Positions 34,451 to 44,204 of a stretch of 64,000 nt of DNA are shown in pieces. Origin of the DNA: UBA8079 sp049601915 (GTDB lineage: Bacteria; Pseudomonadota; Alphaproteobacteria; UBA6615). A program made the position numbers and the translations under genes. The notes beneath the pieces are model-generated. The model was given only the letters and a program-made list of their open reading frames with translations, did no database searches and was not told where the DNA came from. The DNA is taken from assembly GCA_049601915.1 (NCBI GenBank), contig JBMYRB010000007.1, positions 1 to 64,000 of the forward strand, read 5' to 3'. Each line of letters starts with the position of its first letter. Position 1 is the first letter of the stretch.

Positions 34451-35209
34451 CCACCGGCGCGAACAAGTTTTCTGCAAGCGAGGCGAGCCTGCAGCGCGAG
34501 CGAACACTGGCGATGTTCTTGCTCTTCATCGTTCCCGCCCTGTTCACAACCAACGTCATCGTCGCGCGCGCCGTGCACGGATACGGTGCCGCCATTTGCA
34601 TTGGCCTACTGGCGCTGGATGCTCGCATTCCTGATATTCTTACCCGTCGTCGGTCCGGATCTCTGGCGCCATCGCACCGCGATCGTCGCCGAATGGCGCG
34701 ACCTTCTCGTCCTCGGTTCTCGGCATGGGGATTTGCGGCGCCTTCGTCTGCATTGGTACCGACACGACAAGCGCCACGAATATCGGACTGATTTTCGGGA
34801 CCGCCCCCATAATCATCGCCGGCGCGTCCACGCTCATATATGGCGAACCAATGGGCCGGGCGAAGGCTGCGGGTATTTTCATCTCGCTGTTCGGCGCCCT
34901 GGCTCTGCTGCCATTCTATATCGCGGAATCCATTCAAGGGACCACGCCGGCGATGAACACCGAAACCATTTCTGCAGTCCTGATTGTCTCGACCATCCCG
35001 GGGCTGGGCGCCTATCTGGGGTACGCGCGCATCCAACGCTCACTCGGCGCGGGGTCGACCGGCCTCATCCTGTATCTCGCACCCAGTTATGCCGCCTTGT
35101 TTGGGTGGATACTGCTGGGCGAGACCCTGGAACCCTATCATTTGGCCGGCGCGGCCCTAATCCTGCCAGGCATCTTCCTGTCGACCCGACGTGTCAGCGG
35201 GCACGAACA

Positions 35210-35213
<4 letters not shown>
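34447..35213 (+). pseudogene. DMT-superfamily (EamA) transporter with two frameshifts
   Basis: Three consecutive frames together give one roughly 255-residue EamA transporter. From a GTG at 34447 (overlapping the DUF455 stop) the first frame reads FLLFIVPALFTTNVIVARAVHG. One extra base at about 34582 shifts it to VPPFALAYWRWMLAFLIF, LPVVGPDLWRHRTAIVAEWR and LLVLG. A second net +1 change near 34718-34722 moves to GMGICGAFVCIGTDTTSATN and the rest of the protein to LPGIFLSTRRVSGHEH. Removing both restores a continuous family match, so the gene was recently functional. Either two sequencing errors or true inactivation is possible; intact long genes around it favour inactivation. Its stop overlaps that of prfB by four bases. 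Confidence 0.82.
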
Positions 35214-36344
<1,131 letters not shown>

Positions 36345-36428
36345 TTCGAATTCCACTGAGACGGTTGCCGGAGCCGGCGTTTCGTTTCGCGAAGCCTAGC
36401 GTTCGCGCAACACGGGTCAATAGCCCAA

Positions 36429-38843
36429 TCAGTAAATCCCGCGCCGCGAACCACCCGTACTCACATCACGCCCCAGTTCTTCGCCGACAATCGATCCGAA
36501 CTCACGCGGCGCCGTGCCGGGCTTGAAGGCCTCAAGAATGGTCGCCCGTTCGCCGGGCATCGCCACAAGCCCGGTTTCGGGGTTTACACGCACGAGACGG
36601 ATGTCAGGCGGTACACGGAAGGGTATGACGGGCTTCCCGTCGAGCGCGCGCGCCATGAAATCCTTGAAAATCGGCGCGGGCACGGAAGATCCGGTCTCAC
36701 GACGCCCCAGCGTACGCGGCGTGTCGAATCCCACAAACACACCGACAGCCAGATCCGGCGAGAACCCGATGAACCAAGTATCCAGCGAATCATTCGACGT
36801 GCCGGTCTTGCCTGCAAGCGGCAACTTCAACTGGCCGATCCGTCGGCCCGTTCCGCGGTCCACAACCCCCTGAAGCATCGACACCATCTGGTACGCCGTA
36901 CCCGGCTTTATCAATCGCTCTCTGGGATCGGGCAGGCTCGGCGGCGGCTGATCGGCCCACGCTGCCGCGTTGCATCCCACGCAAGCGCGCGCATCATGAC
37001 GGAACTTCGTCAGGCCGTTCCGATCCTGTATCCGGTCGATCAGGGTCGGGGTGATTTGTTTCCCGCCGTTCACGACCGTCGCATAAGCCGCCACCAGACG
37101 CATCAGCGTCGTCTCCCCGGCCCCGATCGACATACTGAGCTGTCGTGGCAGGTGATCGACAACCTTCAGCCGCTCGGCATAGGTCGCCACCTGCTCCATA
37201 CCGATCGTCTGCGCCAATCGCACGGTCATGAGGTTACGAGACTTCTCGATGCCCAAGCGCATCGGACTCGGCCCGTAAAACTTGTTCGTATAGTTGGCGG
37301 GCTTCCACTTGCCCTGCCCGGCACCCTGATCGATCACAAAGGGCGCATCGAGGATACGGGTCGAGGGGGTAAAGCCATTGTCGAGCGCGGCCATGTAGAC
37401 CACCGGCTTGAACGCCGAGCCCGGCTGGCGCCAAGCCTGGGTCGCCCGGTTAAACTCGCTCGCCCGAAAATCCAGACCGCCGGTCAAGGCGAGGACGCGG
37501 CCGGTATGGGGGTCCAGCGCCACGATAGCGCCATTGATTTCGGGGATCTGTTCCAGCCGGTATGTCCCCGCCGGATATGGTTTGTCTTCTAAATCCGTCT
37601 CAACAACGGAGACCAGCACCACATCGCCCGCTGCCAACACCTGATCGGCTACTTTGATCGACGCGCCGCGTTTCTGGTCCGGCAGCCACGCACGCGCCCA
37701 GCGCAACTCCGAGAGCGGTATCGTTCCGCGCGTGCCGTCGACGAACCCGATCGAGGCTTCGGCGGCATTGATCGTAACGACGGCGGCGAGCTGCCAGTCC
37801 CCCGATCCGGGCGGATGTTTGATTGCCGGCAACGCGGTCTGCCAGGCAGCCGGATCCTTCAGCTGGGCAATAGGACCACGCCAACCATGGCGGCGGTCAT
37901 AGGCGACCAAACCGTCACGCAATGATAGTTGAGCAATACGCTGCAGGTGCGGATCCAGTGTGGTTCGCACCGAAAGCCCACCCTCATACAGCGCGCTATC
38001 TCCGAACCTGTCGACCAGTTCACGCCGAACTTCCTCGGCAAAATACGGCGCCTCGACGAAGGCCGCCTCATCGTCCCGGACAACCTCGATCGGGCGCTGG
38101 CGAAGTTCTTCCGCCTCTAATGGCGAAATCGCACCGTCCTCCGCCATGCGACCCAGCACGTAATTGCGCCGCGCCACCGCCGCGGCATTCCTGCGCAGCG
38201 GGTTGTAGTTGTTCGGCGCCTTCGGTAACGCTGCCAGGAAGGCCGCCTCATCTACTGTCAGCTGCTCGAGCGGTTTTCCGAAATAATTGAGCGCAGCCGA
38301 AGCCACCCCATAGGCCCCGAAGCCCAGATAAATCTCGTTCAGATACAGTTCGAGGATCTCTTCCTTCGAGAAGGCGCGTTCCATTCGAAAGGAGAGGATC
38401 GCCTCACGGATTTTACGGTCGAGCGAGACTTCCTTGGTGAGCAGGAAATTCTGCGCCACCTGCTGCGTGATCGTCGAAGCCCCTTCGGGGCGACGACCGG
38501 AGCCGAGATTGCGAACATTCGATACGACAGCCCGCATCACGCCGGTCACGTCAACGCCGGGATGCTTGTAGAAATTCTTGTCTTCGGCGGAAAGGAACGC
38601 CTCCTTGACCAACGTCGGCATCGACGACACCGGAACGAAAACACGCCGTTGCACGGCGTATTCGGCTAACAGGCTCCCGTCGCCGGCATGCACCCGCGTG
38701 GTCACTGGCGGCTGGTAATCGGCCAACTGGGTATAGTCCGGCAAATCCCGACCATATTCCCAGAACACCCACAGCAAGCCGCCAACCACCAGCAGTGCAC
38801 CGACAACGGCCAATCCCGCGAGATATCCCAACCAACGAAACAT
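36429..38843 (-). CDS. mrcA: class A penicillin-binding protein 1A
   Basis: This 804-residue bifunctional enzyme polymerises and cross-links peptidoglycan. One N-terminal membrane helix (LAGLAVVGALLVVGGLLWVF) anchors it in the inner membrane. The glycosyltransferase domain shows EDKNFYKHPGVD with the catalytic glutamate, then EGASTITQQVAQNFLL. The transpeptidase domain has the serine motif PGSAFKPV (SxxK), SRN in IEKSRNLMTVRLAQ and KTGT in LPLAGKTGTSNDSLDTWF. An OB-like insert lies between the two domains, as in gammaproteobacterial PBP1A. The C terminus is short. It sits between amiC and prfB on the same strand, close to another cell-wall gene, although the gap to prfB is only 84 bases. Confidence 0.95.
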   Translation of the reverse strand: MFRWLGYLAGLAVVGALLVVGGLLWVFWEYGRDLPDYTQLADYQPPVTTRVHAGDGSLLAEYAVQRRVFVPVSSMPTLVKEAFLSAEDKNFYKHPGVDVTGVMRAVVSNVRNLGSGRRPEGASTITQQVAQNFLLTKEVSLDRKIREAILSFRMERAFSKEEILELYLNEIYLGFGAYGVASAALNYFGKPLEQLTVDEAAFLAALPKAPNNYNPLRRNAAAVARRNYVLGRMAEDGAISPLEAEELRQRPIEVVRDDEAAFVEAPYFAEEVRRELVDRFGDSALYEGGLSVRTTLDPHLQRIAQLSLRDGLVAYDRRHGWRGPIAQLKDPAAWQTALPAIKHPPGSGDWQLAAVVTINAAEASIGFVDGTRGTIPLSELRWARAWLPDQKRGASIKVADQVLAAGDVVLVSVVETDLEDKPYPAGTYRLEQIPEINGAIVALDPHTGRVLALTGGLDFRASEFNRATQAWRQPGSAFKPVVYMAALDNGFTPSTRILDAPFVIDQGAGQGKWKPANYTNKFYGPSPMRLGIEKSRNLMTVRLAQTIGMEQVATYAERLKVVDHLPRQLSMSIGAGETTLMRLVAAYATVVNGGKQITPTLIDRIQDRNGLTKFRHDARACVGCNAAAWADQPPPSLPDPRERLIKPGTAYQMVSMLQGVVDRGTGRRIGQLKLPLAGKTGTSNDSLDTWFIGFSPDLAVGVFVGFDTPRTLGRRETGSSVPAPIFKDFMARALDGKPVIPFRVPPDIRLVRVNPETGLVAMPGERATILEAFKPGTAPREFGSIVGEELGRDVSTGGSRRGIY

Positions 38844-38944
38844 TCAACATTCCATATTCAGTCGCGCTCGAGCATAGACGACCAAGACCGCTGGATAAGC
38901 ATCAAAATGTGGGGCGATTATGGCGGTGTCGGGTTGCGAAGAGC

Positions 38945-40180
38945 CTAAAGCGCCGCGCTTTGAGTGGTTTTGAAGTAGACATCCACCGCCTCGACGATGG
39001 CCGCAGATAGTTCCAGGCGGTGTTTTCGGGTGACGAGAAGGCGCTCTTCCTTCGGATTGGAGATATACCCAAGCTCGACGAGGACCGAGGGGACATCGGG
39101 CGCCTTCAACACCGCAAAGCCCGCTGAGCGCCACGGCCGGGTCAATAGGGAAGCGCTGGTCTTAACCTGCCCGACCAGAATATCGCGGGCGAACTTCACC
39201 GAAAGCTCGTTCGTCTTGGCCTGCGCAAAGTCGATCAGGATGTTCTGAACATCGTCGCTGTAGTCGCCCAGATTTACGCCACCAATCACGTCCGACTTGT
39301 TCTCGAGCGCCGCCAGGGCCGCCGCCTCCTTGTCCGAAGCACGATCGGAGAGCGTGTAAACCGAAAAACCGCGGGTCGAGCGCTTCGGATGGGTATTCGC
39401 ATGCATCGACAAGAACAGATCCGCGCCGGCCGCGCGTGAAATTCGGACCCTTTCGCGCAGGGGCAGGAAAACATCCCTGTTGCGGGTCATCACGACGTCG
39501 TACTTGCCGCTCGCCTTGAGCAGACGCGCAACCTCACGCGCATAGTCCAAGGCGATCTTTTTCTCGTAGACACCCGACACACCAATCGCCCCGGGATCGA
39601 CACCACCATGACCGGCATCGACAACCACGACCGGCCTGGCATTCTGCCTCGGCAACACCGGAAGAGGCACCGCAGGCGCCGGTGCTGGTGTATCGGTCGC
39701 GCTTGGACGCATCGATGCGATGAAATCTGCCCGCGTCGTGGGTGCAATATCGAGCACCAGGCGCCAGGGTTTGTTACCGTCGGGCTTCAGGATGAATTGT
39801 TTTGTGACTTTTGATGGGGATGCGAGACCCAGAACAAAACGACTTGTTCCTGGACGGAAAAGGCCGTAGCGGAGTTTCGAAATCAAACCCGCACCATCGC
39901 CGATGCGCTCCTCGGGCAAATCGAAATCAACCTCCGGAAGGTCGATCACCACCCGAAAGGGGTCCGGGAGACCGAATATCCTCGGTTCGACGCCATCATT
40001 TAGCTCAACGACGAAACGCGTCGAGCCGGCGTGAACACCAATTCGAATGTCCTGAACCTTGAGATCCTGAGCCACCGCCATCTGAGGTACCGCGACCATC
40101 GCAAACGTGATCGCCAGACCACCGATGATGGCCCGTAGAAGCTGTGCACAACTTGATAAGCTTCTCAGAATCAATGACAT
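38945..40180 (-). CDS. amiC: N-acetylmuramoyl-L-alanine amidase AmiC (AMIN plus amidase_3)
   Basis: The 411-residue protein begins with a signal peptide (RAIIGGLAITFAMVAVPQMA, cut near AVAQ) and is periplasmic. An AMIN domain (about 38-140: DIRIGVHAGSTRFVVELNDG ... FRVVIDLPEVDF) should target septal peptidoglycan. The catalytic zinc amidase_3 domain has VVVDAGHGGVDPGAIG with the first histidine and NTHPKRSTRGFSVYTL with another. The C-terminal glutamate is in VPSVLVELGYISNPKEERL. It cleaves the amide between MurNAc and the stem peptide during cell separation. I choose the ATG at 40180 over a TTG 15 codons upstream because the signal peptide then starts normally. It is divergent from rne. Confidence 0.92.
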   Translation of the reverse strand: MSLILRSLSSCAQLLRAIIGGLAITFAMVAVPQMAVAQDLKVQDIRIGVHAGSTRFVVELNDGVEPRIFGLPDPFRVVIDLPEVDFDLPEERIGDGAGLISKLRYGLFRPGTSRFVLGLASPSKVTKQFILKPDGNKPWRLVLDIAPTTRADFIASMRPSATDTPAPAPAVPLPVLPRQNARPVVVVDAGHGGVDPGAIGVSGVYEKKIALDYAREVARLLKASGKYDVVMTRNRDVFLPLRERVRISRAAGADLFLSMHANTHPKRSTRGFSVYTLSDRASDKEAAALAALENKSDVIGGVNLGDYSDDVQNILIDFAQAKTNELSVKFARDILVGQVKTSASLLTRPWRSAGFAVLKAPDVPSVLVELGYISNPKEERLLVTRKHRLELSAAIVEAVDVYFKTTQSAAL

Positions 40181-40253
40181 CGCCGACAGGTATATCGCCA
40201 CCGGCGAATGCGCCGCAACACACAACCGCGAGACAAGACATCAATCAAATACA

Positions 40254-40282
40254 TTGTGGATCGGACTCGCGGGGTCTATTGT
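40254..40282 (+). promoter_or_regulatory. possible rne promoter
   Basis: TTGTGG at 40254-40259 and TATTGT at 40277-40282 are spaced by 17 bases and point toward rne, about 300 bases upstream of its ATG. Both boxes deviate from consensus at two or three positions, so this is a candidate only. Placement would give a long untranslated leader, which is characteristic of rne. The whole 410-base interval 40181-40590 has no gene. Confidence 0.35.
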
Positions 40283-40333
40283 GACTGTGCGGACACCCGC
40301 TACTCGCTAGACGCGCGCCGCGTTTCAAGGTCT

Positions 40334-40371
40334 GGGCAAGGCAAAAGAGCCAATCTTTTGCCCCATTGCCC
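40334..40371 (+). promoter_or_regulatory. large stem-loop in the rne 5' leader
   Basis: GGGCAAGGCAAAAGA (40334-40348) pairs with TCTTTTGCC and TTGCCC (40354-40371) around a GCCAA loop, with a three-base CCA bulge, giving about 15 base pairs. No T run follows, so it is unlikely to be a terminator. RNase E genes commonly autoregulate through structured 5' leaders that the enzyme itself cleaves, and this is the best candidate for such an element here. Confidence 0.55.
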
Positions 40372-40398
40372 GAACGGACCGAACTAGGTGCGCATCAG

Positions 40399-40418
40399 AG
40401 TTGCGGTTTTGTGCAACT
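40399..40418 (+). promoter_or_regulatory. second small stem-loop in the rne leader
   Basis: AGTTGC (40399-40404) and GCAACT (40413-40418) form a six-pair stem around an eight-base U-rich loop GGTTTTGT, 28 bases after the large stem-loop. A U-rich single-stranded loop in the leader would be a plausible RNase E landing site. This is inference from sequence only. Confidence 0.4.
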
Positions 40419-40590
40419 TCGAGGCCGCCGCCCGGCAATTTCCGAGCGGGCCTTCGGATCAAAACCTACCGTCCTGGTGCGATTCCGCCCGTTCGACGGC
40501 TCAGGTTCCGAGGCAGGCCTCTGAAAATGTGGAACCCCTCTCGCTTTTGTCCGCAAAGCGCTGAGTTCAGGCTTCCGCAGGGACATAGCC

Positions 40591-43020
40591 ATGCCCAAGC
40601 GCATGTTGATTGACGCGACCCATCCGGAAGAAACCCGGGTGGTCGTCGCGGAAGGTAACGATCTCCTAGAATACGATTACGAAACCTCAACCAAACGTCA
40701 GATCAAGAGCAATATCTATCTGGCCAAGGTGACCCGCGTCGAGCCGTCGCTCCAGGCGGCCTTCGTTGATTTCGGAGGTGATCGCCACGGGTTTCTCGCC
40801 TTCAACGAAATCCATCCGGACTATTACCGCATCCCCATCGAGGATCGCGAAAAGCTGCTTGCTGAATCCGACGCCGAGAACGAGGAAGATGAAGAATCCG
40901 GCGAAAACGGCGAGAGCGAGGGCGAATCGGTAGAGGTTCTGGGGGACTCCCAGGACGAAGACATCCAAGAATTGAGCGACGCCCATCGACGGCGCCTGCG
41001 CAAGCTGACCCGTAGCTACAAGATCCAGGAAGTCATCAAGCGTCGCCAAATCCTCCTAGTACAGGTGGTCAAGGAAGAGCGCGGCAACAAGGGTGCGGCC
41101 CTCACCACTTACCTGTCCCTGCCCGGTCGATATTGCGTGCTGATGCCGAATACGTCACGCGGCGGCGGGATCAGCCGAAAAGTGACGGACGCTAAGCATC
41201 GCAAGTCGATGAAGGCCATCCTTTCCGATCTCGAAGTCCCGGAAGGCATGGCCGTAATCATGCGCACCGCCGGCGTGGCGCGCACCAAGGCAGAAATCAA
41301 GCGTGACTATGAATATCTAAGGCGTCTGTGGGACGACATTCGCGAACTGACCCTCGATTCGACGGCCCCGGCCCTGATCTATGAGGAAGGCGACGTCATC
41401 AAGCGCTCGCTGCGCGATTTGTATGACCGGGACATCGAAGAAGTCCTCGTCGAGGGCGAAGACGCCTACAAGGCGGCCAAGGCGCTGATGCGGACGATGA
41501 TTCCGTCCCACGCCAAACGCGTTCAGAAATACGAAGACACAGAAATAGCGCTTCTGAATCGCTACCAGATCGACCAACAGCTCGATGCCATTCACGAGCC
41601 GATCGTGCAGCTCAAATCCGGCGGTTACATTGTCATCAACCCGACCGAAGCGCTGGTGGCGATTGATGTGAACTCCGGACGTTCGACGCGCGAGCGCAAC
41701 GTCGAACAGACGGCCTACCGAACAAATCTTGAAGCGGCCGACGAAGTCGCCCGCCAGCTTCGCCTGCGCGATCTGGCCGGTCTCATCGTAATCGATTTCA
41801 TCGATATGGATGTGTCGCGAAACAATCATGCCGTCGAACGGCGCATGAAGGAGGCCATGAAATCGGACCGGGCACGCATCCAGATCGGCCGGATTTCAGC
41901 GTTCGGGCTCCTGGAACTTTCGCGACAACGACTGCGCCCGAGCCTGCATGAAGCCCACACCCAGGCCTGCCCGGTATGCCAGGGTACAGGCCTTATGCGG
42001 TCGACGGAATCGACCAGTATGGCGATCCTGCGCGAGCTCGAAGAAGAAGGGCAGCGCAAACGCGCCAAGGTGGTGACGGTCACGACCCAGACCGATATTG
42101 CCCTCTACCTTCTCAACCAGAAGCGCTCCTCGTTGCAGGACCTGGAGCAACGTTATGGGTTCAGCGTACAGGTCATGGCCGACGCCAGCCTCAACGCGGC
42201 CGACCATGAGATCGTTCACATCGGCCATGACGGTGTCGAGGGTGTCTCGACCAAGGAAGAAGCACAGCACGAGGAAAAAGCTCCCAAGCGCCGACGCAGC
42301 CGTGGCCGCCGCCGCTCCTCGTCAGAAGACAGTTCCGACAATGGCGAGGACGAGGCAAAAACGGAGGCCGCGGACGCGGACCAGCGCGAGCAGTCCGACG
42401 ATGAAGACGATGAAAACCGCAAGCGCGGTGGCCGACGCCGCGGACGGCGCGGCGGCCGACGGCGGCGCAAGGCCGACGGTGACGGCGAGAACGAGCAGGA
42501 AACGACGGAAGATGCCGAGGCATCACCTTCGTCCGACGACGAAAGCGAAACAAGCGCCGAGCAGAGTGACGAGGACGGTGAAGAGACCACAACGCGTCGT
42601 CGCCGTCGCCCCCGGCGCCGCGGACGCCGCGGCAGAGGCGCGTCCGAAGAGGCGTCGACGGACGAAAACGCGATCGAAGACGACACGTCAGAAGCCTCTG
42701 CGGAATCCGCAAATGGCGAAGACAACATGGCAGCGGCAGACGCTGACAGCGAGGATTCGGCACTCGACACCGAGATCGACATCCCGGAACCGTCCGCCGA
42801 TCAGGACGATGGCGAGGCACCATCGGAACCCGATGAGAGCCCCGCGGATGACAATTCGGAAGCCGAGCCCGAGGTTGCTGCGGCCGATGCCGATGACGGC
42901 GACAAAGACGCGGACGAAGTCGATACGACCGAAGAGCCGGAAGATGAGTCGACCGACGAGCCCGCCGAGGACAACGACCGTCCGCGACGTTCTGGGTGGT
43001 GGAGCCGGGCGACGTCGTAG
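40591..43020 (+). CDS. rne: ribonuclease E
   Basis: The 809-residue endoribonuclease starts RNA decay and processes rRNA and tRNA. The N-terminal catalytic half has MLIDATHPEETRVVV, an S1 domain (KVTRVEPSLQAAFVDFGGDR), an acidic insert at about 90-130, catalytic aspartates in LVAIDVNSGRSTRERNVEQT and LAGLIVIDFIDMD, and the zinc-link CPVCQGTG near residue 460. The C-terminal third is disordered: alternating arginine-rich blocks (RRRSRGRRRSS, RRRGRRGGRRRRK, RRRRPRRRGRRGRG) that should bind RNA, then a long acidic run. It ends in RRSGWWSR; a terminal GWW motif binds PNPase in Caulobacter RNase E. Thus it probably scaffolds a degradosome. Confidence 0.96.
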   Translation: MPKRMLIDATHPEETRVVVAEGNDLLEYDYETSTKRQIKSNIYLAKVTRVEPSLQAAFVDFGGDRHGFLAFNEIHPDYYRIPIEDREKLLAESDAENEEDEESGENGESEGESVEVLGDSQDEDIQELSDAHRRRLRKLTRSYKIQEVIKRRQILLVQVVKEERGNKGAALTTYLSLPGRYCVLMPNTSRGGGISRKVTDAKHRKSMKAILSDLEVPEGMAVIMRTAGVARTKAEIKRDYEYLRRLWDDIRELTLDSTAPALIYEEGDVIKRSLRDLYDRDIEEVLVEGEDAYKAAKALMRTMIPSHAKRVQKYEDTEIALLNRYQIDQQLDAIHEPIVQLKSGGYIVINPTEALVAIDVNSGRSTRERNVEQTAYRTNLEAADEVARQLRLRDLAGLIVIDFIDMDVSRNNHAVERRMKEAMKSDRARIQIGRISAFGLLELSRQRLRPSLHEAHTQACPVCQGTGLMRSTESTSMAILRELEEEGQRKRAKVVTVTTQTDIALYLLNQKRSSLQDLEQRYGFSVQVMADASLNAADHEIVHIGHDGVEGVSTKEEAQHEEKAPKRRRSRGRRRSSSEDSSDNGEDEAKTEAADADQREQSDDEDDENRKRGGRRRGRRGGRRRRKADGDGENEQETTEDAEASPSSDDESETSAEQSDEDGEETTTRRRRRPRRRGRRGRGASEEASTDENAIEDDTSEASAESANGEDNMAAADADSEDSALDTEIDIPEPSADQDDGEAPSEPDESPADDNSEAEPEVAAADADDGDKDADEVDTTEEPEDESTDEPAEDNDRPRRSGWWSRATS

Positions 43021-43047
43021 AACAGGGCTTTCGGTTTACAGAACTTT

Positions 43048-44196
43048 CTAGGCTCGCCAGGCGCGCAGCCGGTCAATCGCATTGCGCATATCGTCTTCGG
43101 TCCCCGCGAACGAAAACCTGACATAGGCATTGCCCAGGTAGGGATCGAAATCCAGTCCCGGGGTCGTCGCAACCCGCGCCTCCGTTAGCATGCGGCGGCA
43201 AAAATCGTTGCTGTCGTTGGTCAACTGCGAAACGTCGGCATATACGTAGAATGCACCGTCTGCCGGCGCGAGGCGATCGAAGCCGACCCCCGGCAAGTCG
43301 TTGAGTAGTATCTCGCGGTTACGCGCATACTTGGCGACATTCTCCTGCAATTCATCATGGCTGTCGAAGGCCGCAAGTGCTGCGTACTGGGACAATGTCG
43401 GCGGGGATATGAAGAGGTTCTGCGCCAGGCATTCAACAGACCGCATCATCGATTCCGGCACCACGAGCCAGCCGAGACGCCAACCGGTCATCGAGAAGTA
43501 CTTCGAGAAACTGTTGATGACGATGGCCTCATCGTCATAAGCCAAGGCGGTCACGGATTCGCGGCCATAGGTAATGCCGTGATAAATCTCGTCGGAGATG
43601 AACCGTATCGACTTTTGCCGAGCCAAATCGGTCAGGGCTCGCATCTCGTGATCGCCAATCATCGTGCCGGTCGGATTGGACGGGCTCGCGACGATCAAGC
43701 CGTCCAGTTCACCCGCGACATCACCCATCGTGCCCGGCGTCGGCTGGAACCGGTCTTCGATACTGGTTTCGACGACCACCGGCTCAACCCCAAGCGCCGA
43801 CAGAATATTCCGGTAGGCCGGGTATCCCGGTGCCGCAAGCGCGACCCGGTCACCGACGTCAAATGCCGCGAGAAACGCGAGCAAGAAACCGCCCGATGAA
43901 CCCGTTGTCACGACAATCCGCTCCGGTGCCACATCGACGCCGTACATGTTCTGGTAATGAGCGGCGATCCGTTCACGCAAGTCGGGGATACCCAATGCAT
44001 CGGTGTAGCCCAGTCTTTCGTCACGAACGGCGGCAATAGCCGCCTCACGCACCTTGGCGGGTGCCGACGTCCCTGGCTGGCCGACCTCCAGATGAACGAT
44101 ATCTTCGCCCGCAGCCGCCAGCGCGTTGGCCTCGCGCATCACGTCCATCACGATGAACGGATCAATTCGTCCGCGCGTCGAAACTTTCAGTGTCAT
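43048..44196 (-). CDS. class I/II PLP-dependent aminotransferase
   Basis: This 382-residue fold-type I aminotransferase resembles the aspartate/alanine branch. It shows IVHLEVGQPGTSAPAKV, YTDALGIPDLRERIAAHYQN, the GSSGGFLLAFLAAFD cofactor loop, VASPSNPTGTMIGDHEM, the DEIYHGITYG aspartate-tyrosine pair and the PLP lysine in INSFSKYFSMTGWRLGWLV. The C-terminal arginine for carboxylate binding is in AYVRFSFAGTEDDM. Exact amino donor is unclear. I start it at the ATG at 44196; the open frame extends 22 codons into the neighbouring gene without conservation. It lies nine bases downstream of the gamma-glutamyltransferase-like gene in the same direction, so the two are likely co-transcribed. Confidence 0.88.
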   Translation of the reverse strand: MTLKVSTRGRIDPFIVMDVMREANALAAAGEDIVHLEVGQPGTSAPAKVREAAIAAVRDERLGYTDALGIPDLRERIAAHYQNMYGVDVAPERIVVTTGSSGGFLLAFLAAFDVGDRVALAAPGYPAYRNILSALGVEPVVVETSIEDRFQPTPGTMGDVAGELDGLIVASPSNPTGTMIGDHEMRALTDLARQKSIRFISDEIYHGITYGRESVTALAYDDEAIVINSFSKYFSMTGWRLGWLVVPESMMRSVECLAQNLFISPPTLSQYAALAAFDSHDELQENVAKYARNREILLNDLPGVGFDRLAPADGAFYVYADVSQLTNDSNDFCRRMLTEARVATTPGLDFDPYLGNAYVRFSFAGTEDDMRNAIDRLRAWRA

Positions 44197-44204
44197 TCGA
44201 CAGG

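Noticed and set aside
40334..40371. The large rne-leader hairpin considered as an intrinsic terminator.
   Set aside because: No T tract follows either arm, and it lies upstream of rne in a divergent region where no transcript needs to end.
42098..43051. A 317-codon lysine/arginine-rich frame within the rne tail.
   Set aside because: It is the out-of-frame reading of the acidic and arginine-rich low-complexity tail and has no start context.
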